From Rotaria sp. Silwood1 (lineage: Eukaryota; Rotifera; Eurotatoria; Philodinida; Philodinidae): a stretch of 64,000 nt of DNA. Within the stretch, counting starts at the first letter, position 1. Each line of letters starts with the position of its first letter. The translations under genes and the position numbers were made by a program. Below the pieces are notes generated by a model, which was not told where the DNA came from, did no database searches, and was given only the letters and a program-made list of their open reading frames with translations. Shown piece by piece: positions 60,798-64,000 of this stretch. The stretch is taken from NCBI GenBank assembly GCA_905250075.1, contig CAJNOP010000024.1, positions 1,519,883-1,583,882 of the forward strand, given 5' to 3'.

Positions 60798-63774
60798 TTA
60801 CATATTTTTCATACTGTTGAGTTCGTTTATTAATTCAAGTACTGGTGGTGAACGTGTTGATGAATGTACATTATCACGAAGTAAACAATCAATAAATGAT
60901 AATGTCATTTCAAGTTTACCATATGTTATTTCAAAAACTGTATATGTTGCAAATAATGTACATATTGCTGTTAAAAAATCTGTTAATGGTCGATGAAATA
61001 ATTGGACATAATCTAATTCAATATTATATGCAACTGATGATGATGATGATGATTTTCCATCAAAAAATATTGTTGCTGGATGTTCACCACGAATAATTGG
61101 CCATGGAGATTGTGTATCCTTCCAAAGAAAAAAAAAAATATTTTCTTTAATATTAAAACAAAAAAAAAATTTTTACTTTATCTGGTGCAACAAGTAAAAA
61201 TTGATATTCACCAAAATAACATGCAACAATTAAAATAGCGAATGTATCAGCTAATACTTAAAAAAAAACACACACACAAAAAGATATATATATATATATT
61301 CATATAAAAAAAGAATTATACTTTGTTCTAATTGTGGTCGTTGAGATAGAATAGTATGATAAGAAAGAAGTATATCAGGTGCACAACCAGTTTCTTTAGC
61401 AAGACGTATAATTGGTTTTGATATTGAACGAAGTTTATGTATTAAAACAGTTTGAATAGGAATGTTTGTTTGCATATGAAAATCAGCAAGTAACTAAAAA
61501 CAACAATAACAACAAAAAAGAAGATTTTATTTTTAAATAATAAACATAATAATTAAAATAAAATACGAACACATGAATGTAATTGTAATGCTGGATATTC
61601 GGTAAGAATTTCAGTTGTATTATGTGTTTTAACAAAATTTCGTCGTATTTCAAATGTTTCTTTAAAATAATCTGATATAAGTGATATATCAGGATCATCT
61701 GTAGCTGCTAATGTTTCTTGCATAGCTGTTATACAACCACGTAAACGATTTGCTTCATCTTCATCAATTTCATCATTATTATCACTTGTTTGATCCTATA
61801 TAAAAAAAAAACATTATATTTATATTAAAAAAAGAATATAATTAAATATAAAACAAAAGTTTACATTATCTTTTCCATTTGTTGGCATTTCACCTGATTC
61901 ATATTGTCCATCATCAGAATCAACTTCAAATTCATGTCGTGAACGTTTTTGTCCATTAGATGTTTGTGCTAATTTTTCTTCACCTAATTCTTCATCACCG
62001 GACATACGATCATAACCATTTTCACCACTCATTGATTGTGTTACATCAACATAAGATGTAGCTGTACGACGTCCACGTTTAAATTTACCTTTTATACCAT
62101 CAATCCATGCACCCTTAAAGAAAATATATATATAGAATAATTGTCATATTTTTAGTATACAACGAGATATATTTAGATTTTCTCTATCTAATGACACATA
62201 GAATATCAAGTTTTTTTTCAGTGTATCATTGATATATCATAGATAGCGTCATTTTCTATTAGAGCCCATCAAATCCAAAATATTCGGATTCATATCTGGT
62301 ATCGTCTACTGTGACGCTACCTATTGATATGCTAACAGTAGGCATGTGGAATGTTTAAGAAATTCTAAATATATGTCGTTCTATGGTCAAAAATTTAATG
62401 TTACTTTTTATATTTTACTTACTTCACCACCATCTGTTGATGATTCAAGAAATGGATAAGCTTTAACAAGTGCTGAAGCTACAGTTTTATATTGTCGAGC
62501 ATTTGGATACCTAAAAAAATAATCAAAAAAAAAAAATATTTTTATTTTATTTTTTTTTAATGAATTTTTTTTGTACCAAAGATTATATGTACGAGTAAGA
62601 TCATCGTAAATAGATGATATTAAAAGATTTCGATAATATGTACGGAGTTTAAATGCACTTGCATCTTGTGATGCAAGTGCTAAACGGAGTGTATCTGGAA
62701 ATTGTGGTAATTTATATACATGAGGAAATGTATGTTTTGTATCATTTTCATTTGTATCTCCATTTTGTTGAATACTAAAATAATAATAATAATGAGAAAA
62801 AATTTTTTTTTTTTTTTTTTTGTATTTTTTTACTTCATAGCTGGACTTGAAAAATATTTTGGTTCACGTTTAAGTGTTTTTAATGGTGGACCTTTTGGTG
62901 TAAGTCTTTGTGGAATTTGTGAACGTTCAGAATATGATGTTCGAGAATGAGGATGATGATGATGATGATGATGACCATTTGTAGCTGTTGGTATTGGTGA
63001 ATTTGAATTAGATGATTGTTCAATACCATTATCAAATGATGATGATGAAGCAATAACATGAGCAGCTATTTGATGTGCTGCTGAATGTCGATTAATATTA
63101 TTATGTCCATTTATTGTTGTTGTTGTTGTTGTTGTTGTTGATGATGATGAAGGAAGTGTTTTTTTTGAATTTATTTCAACAGAATGTCGTTGTTTAAGTG
63201 TTTGTAATAAATCAAGAAATTGTACTTCAAGTTTAATTGTTGGAAAAAGACGAACAACCATTGATTCACTAAGTTTAAGAAGTGTTGGACCATCAATTTC
63301 ATTGTCTAAATTAATGATAAAAATAAACATGATTATTTATGATAATATGACGACAGAAATAATAATTTTCCTTTTTTATCCTCATCATAATCAACACATG
63401 ATAAATGACATGAAACAACGCCTTATTCTTTTGCGTTTTGTTAAAACATTGAAACAAAAACAAAACAAAAAAAACACATAGTTCTAATATTTTCCATCGA
63501 ACTTTTATGTTTTTAAAAATACCAGAAAATTTTTATGTACTTGTTTGTTTTTTTTTTCTTCTTCTTCGTATATATGTATTTACCTCGAAAAACTTTTTCA
63601 AATGCGCCAAAATTTGATTCATGAAGCCAAGCAACAACTGCATCAGCATCCCATTGCAATACATGCGATTTCTACAAATCGATTTAAAAGTTAGATTTTA
63701 GAAAAATAAAAAAAAAAAATCGTTTTTTTTTTTTTGTTAAATTATTTTACCGTAGAAACTACTGCCGAATCCAT
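60798..63774 (-). CDS. SAM-domain protein, SAMD3-like
   Basis: Ten exons, transcript order: 63751-63774, 63584-63671, 62834-63305, 62577-62774, 62423-62510, 61865-62113, 61571-61795, 61322-61493, 61177-61256, 60798-61118. They encode about 638 residues in phase. Residues about 9-78 form a SAM domain (QWDADAVVAWLHESNFG, EIDGPTLLKLSESM, LDLLQTLKQR). A low-complexity linker follows, with eight Thr and a run of seven His. Then comes a segment YKLPQFPDTLRLAL with RTYYRNLLISSIYDDL and YPNARQYKTVASALVKAYPF (about residues 205-285), resembling the region after the SAM domain in SAMD3-like proteins of fish. A basic patch (KGKFKRGRR), an acidic middle and a globular C-terminal half complete it. SAM domains mediate protein polymerisation or RNA/protein binding; the role here is unknown. 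Assignment to SAMD3-like is by similarity of that second segment and is moderate. Confidence 0.82.
62160..62387. mobile_element. Small foldback element in a SAM-gene intron
   Basis: ACGAGATATATTTAGATTTTC near 62160 and the reverse complement of about 62365-62387 agree at about 19 of 21 positions. Inner blocks TAGATAGCGTCA and TGACGCTACCTA (around 62245 and 62310) are also inverted. The pattern fits a short foldback/MITE of about 230 bp in the 309-nt intron 62114-62422, the longest intron of this gene. Confidence 0.5.
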
Positions 63775-64000
63775 TATATTTGCCTATGTATGAATTTGTA
63801 TGTATGCGGTCAGTAGCAGTTCAGCATAAGAATGTGAACTAATATGTGGAGTTTGCCGGTTCTTCGTCGTCGTTCGATGAGAAGGAAAAGAGAGAAGACG
63901 AAGAAGAAGAAGAAGACGAGAAAGAGAGAGAGAGAAATAGGCGAACGTTGTCTACAAAATACACGATTCGACGTTCTGGTGTCAATGGATCTATGTACAG
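63775..64000 (-). promoter_or_regulatory. 5' flank of the SAM-domain gene
   Basis: The flank holds a purine-rich block at about 63880-63937 (GAAGAAGAAGA and GAGAGAGAGAG runs). An acceptor-like CATAG (read on the minus strand) ends nine bases before the ATG. The window ends here, so the promoter is incomplete. Confidence 0.3.

Overview
This is eukaryotic, metazoan DNA: strongly AT-rich, with intron-bearing genes (canonical GT-AG introns, most 45-80 nt, a minority of 0.8-2.3 kb), A/T-ending codons, and animal-specific genes such as an HHEX-type homeobox gene, a Mondo-family bHLH-ZIP factor and a multi-Tudor protein. The overall style (tiny AT introns, dense small genes, a DD3-3-like gene, acceptor-like AGs just upstream of several start codons) suggests a small protostome, perhaps a bdelloid rotifer. 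That assignment is inference only; no species-diagnostic sequence was checked. No tRNA, rRNA, CRISPR or complete autonomous transposon was recognised.

Layout. RBM42 (+, 1138-2513); 14-3-3 (-, 7453-8502); a 25-exon, about 1,900-residue protein with seven Tudor domains and a central RG-rich region (-, 10807-25301); a 5.4-kb gene-poor stretch; PP5 (-, 30703-35540) lying 178 bp downstream of SEC61-gamma (-, 35719-37133); a 5.1-kb gap; an HHEX-like homeobox gene (+, 42233-43822); a secreted DD3-3-like protein (-, 46412-50354) divergent by about 320 bp from Mondo/MLXIP (+, 50677-56899); an unrecognised coiled-coil protein (-, 58352-59262); an intronless four-helix membrane protein (+, 59990-60484); and a SAM-domain protein (-, 60798-63774).

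Every multi-exon model below was assembled by hand from splice sites, and the reading phase closes across every junction. The genes are mostly unrelated housekeeping or developmental functions. The Tudor protein belongs to the family that reads dimethyl-arginine on PIWI/Vasa proteins, and Mondo factors are classically retained in the cytoplasm by 14-3-3.

Accessory sequence sits mainly in the long introns: foldback (long inverted repeat) elements in the Tudor, SEC61-gamma and SAM-gene introns, two short hAT-like miniature elements, a 32-bp GC-rich minisatellite in a PP5 intron, and GC-rich duplicated fragments. I found no clearly new multi-gene system. The most noteworthy items are the Tudor/RG architecture, a 17-nt microexon in SEC61-gamma, the tight SEC61-gamma/PP5 tandem with trans-splicing-like signals, and the altered basic region of Mondo.
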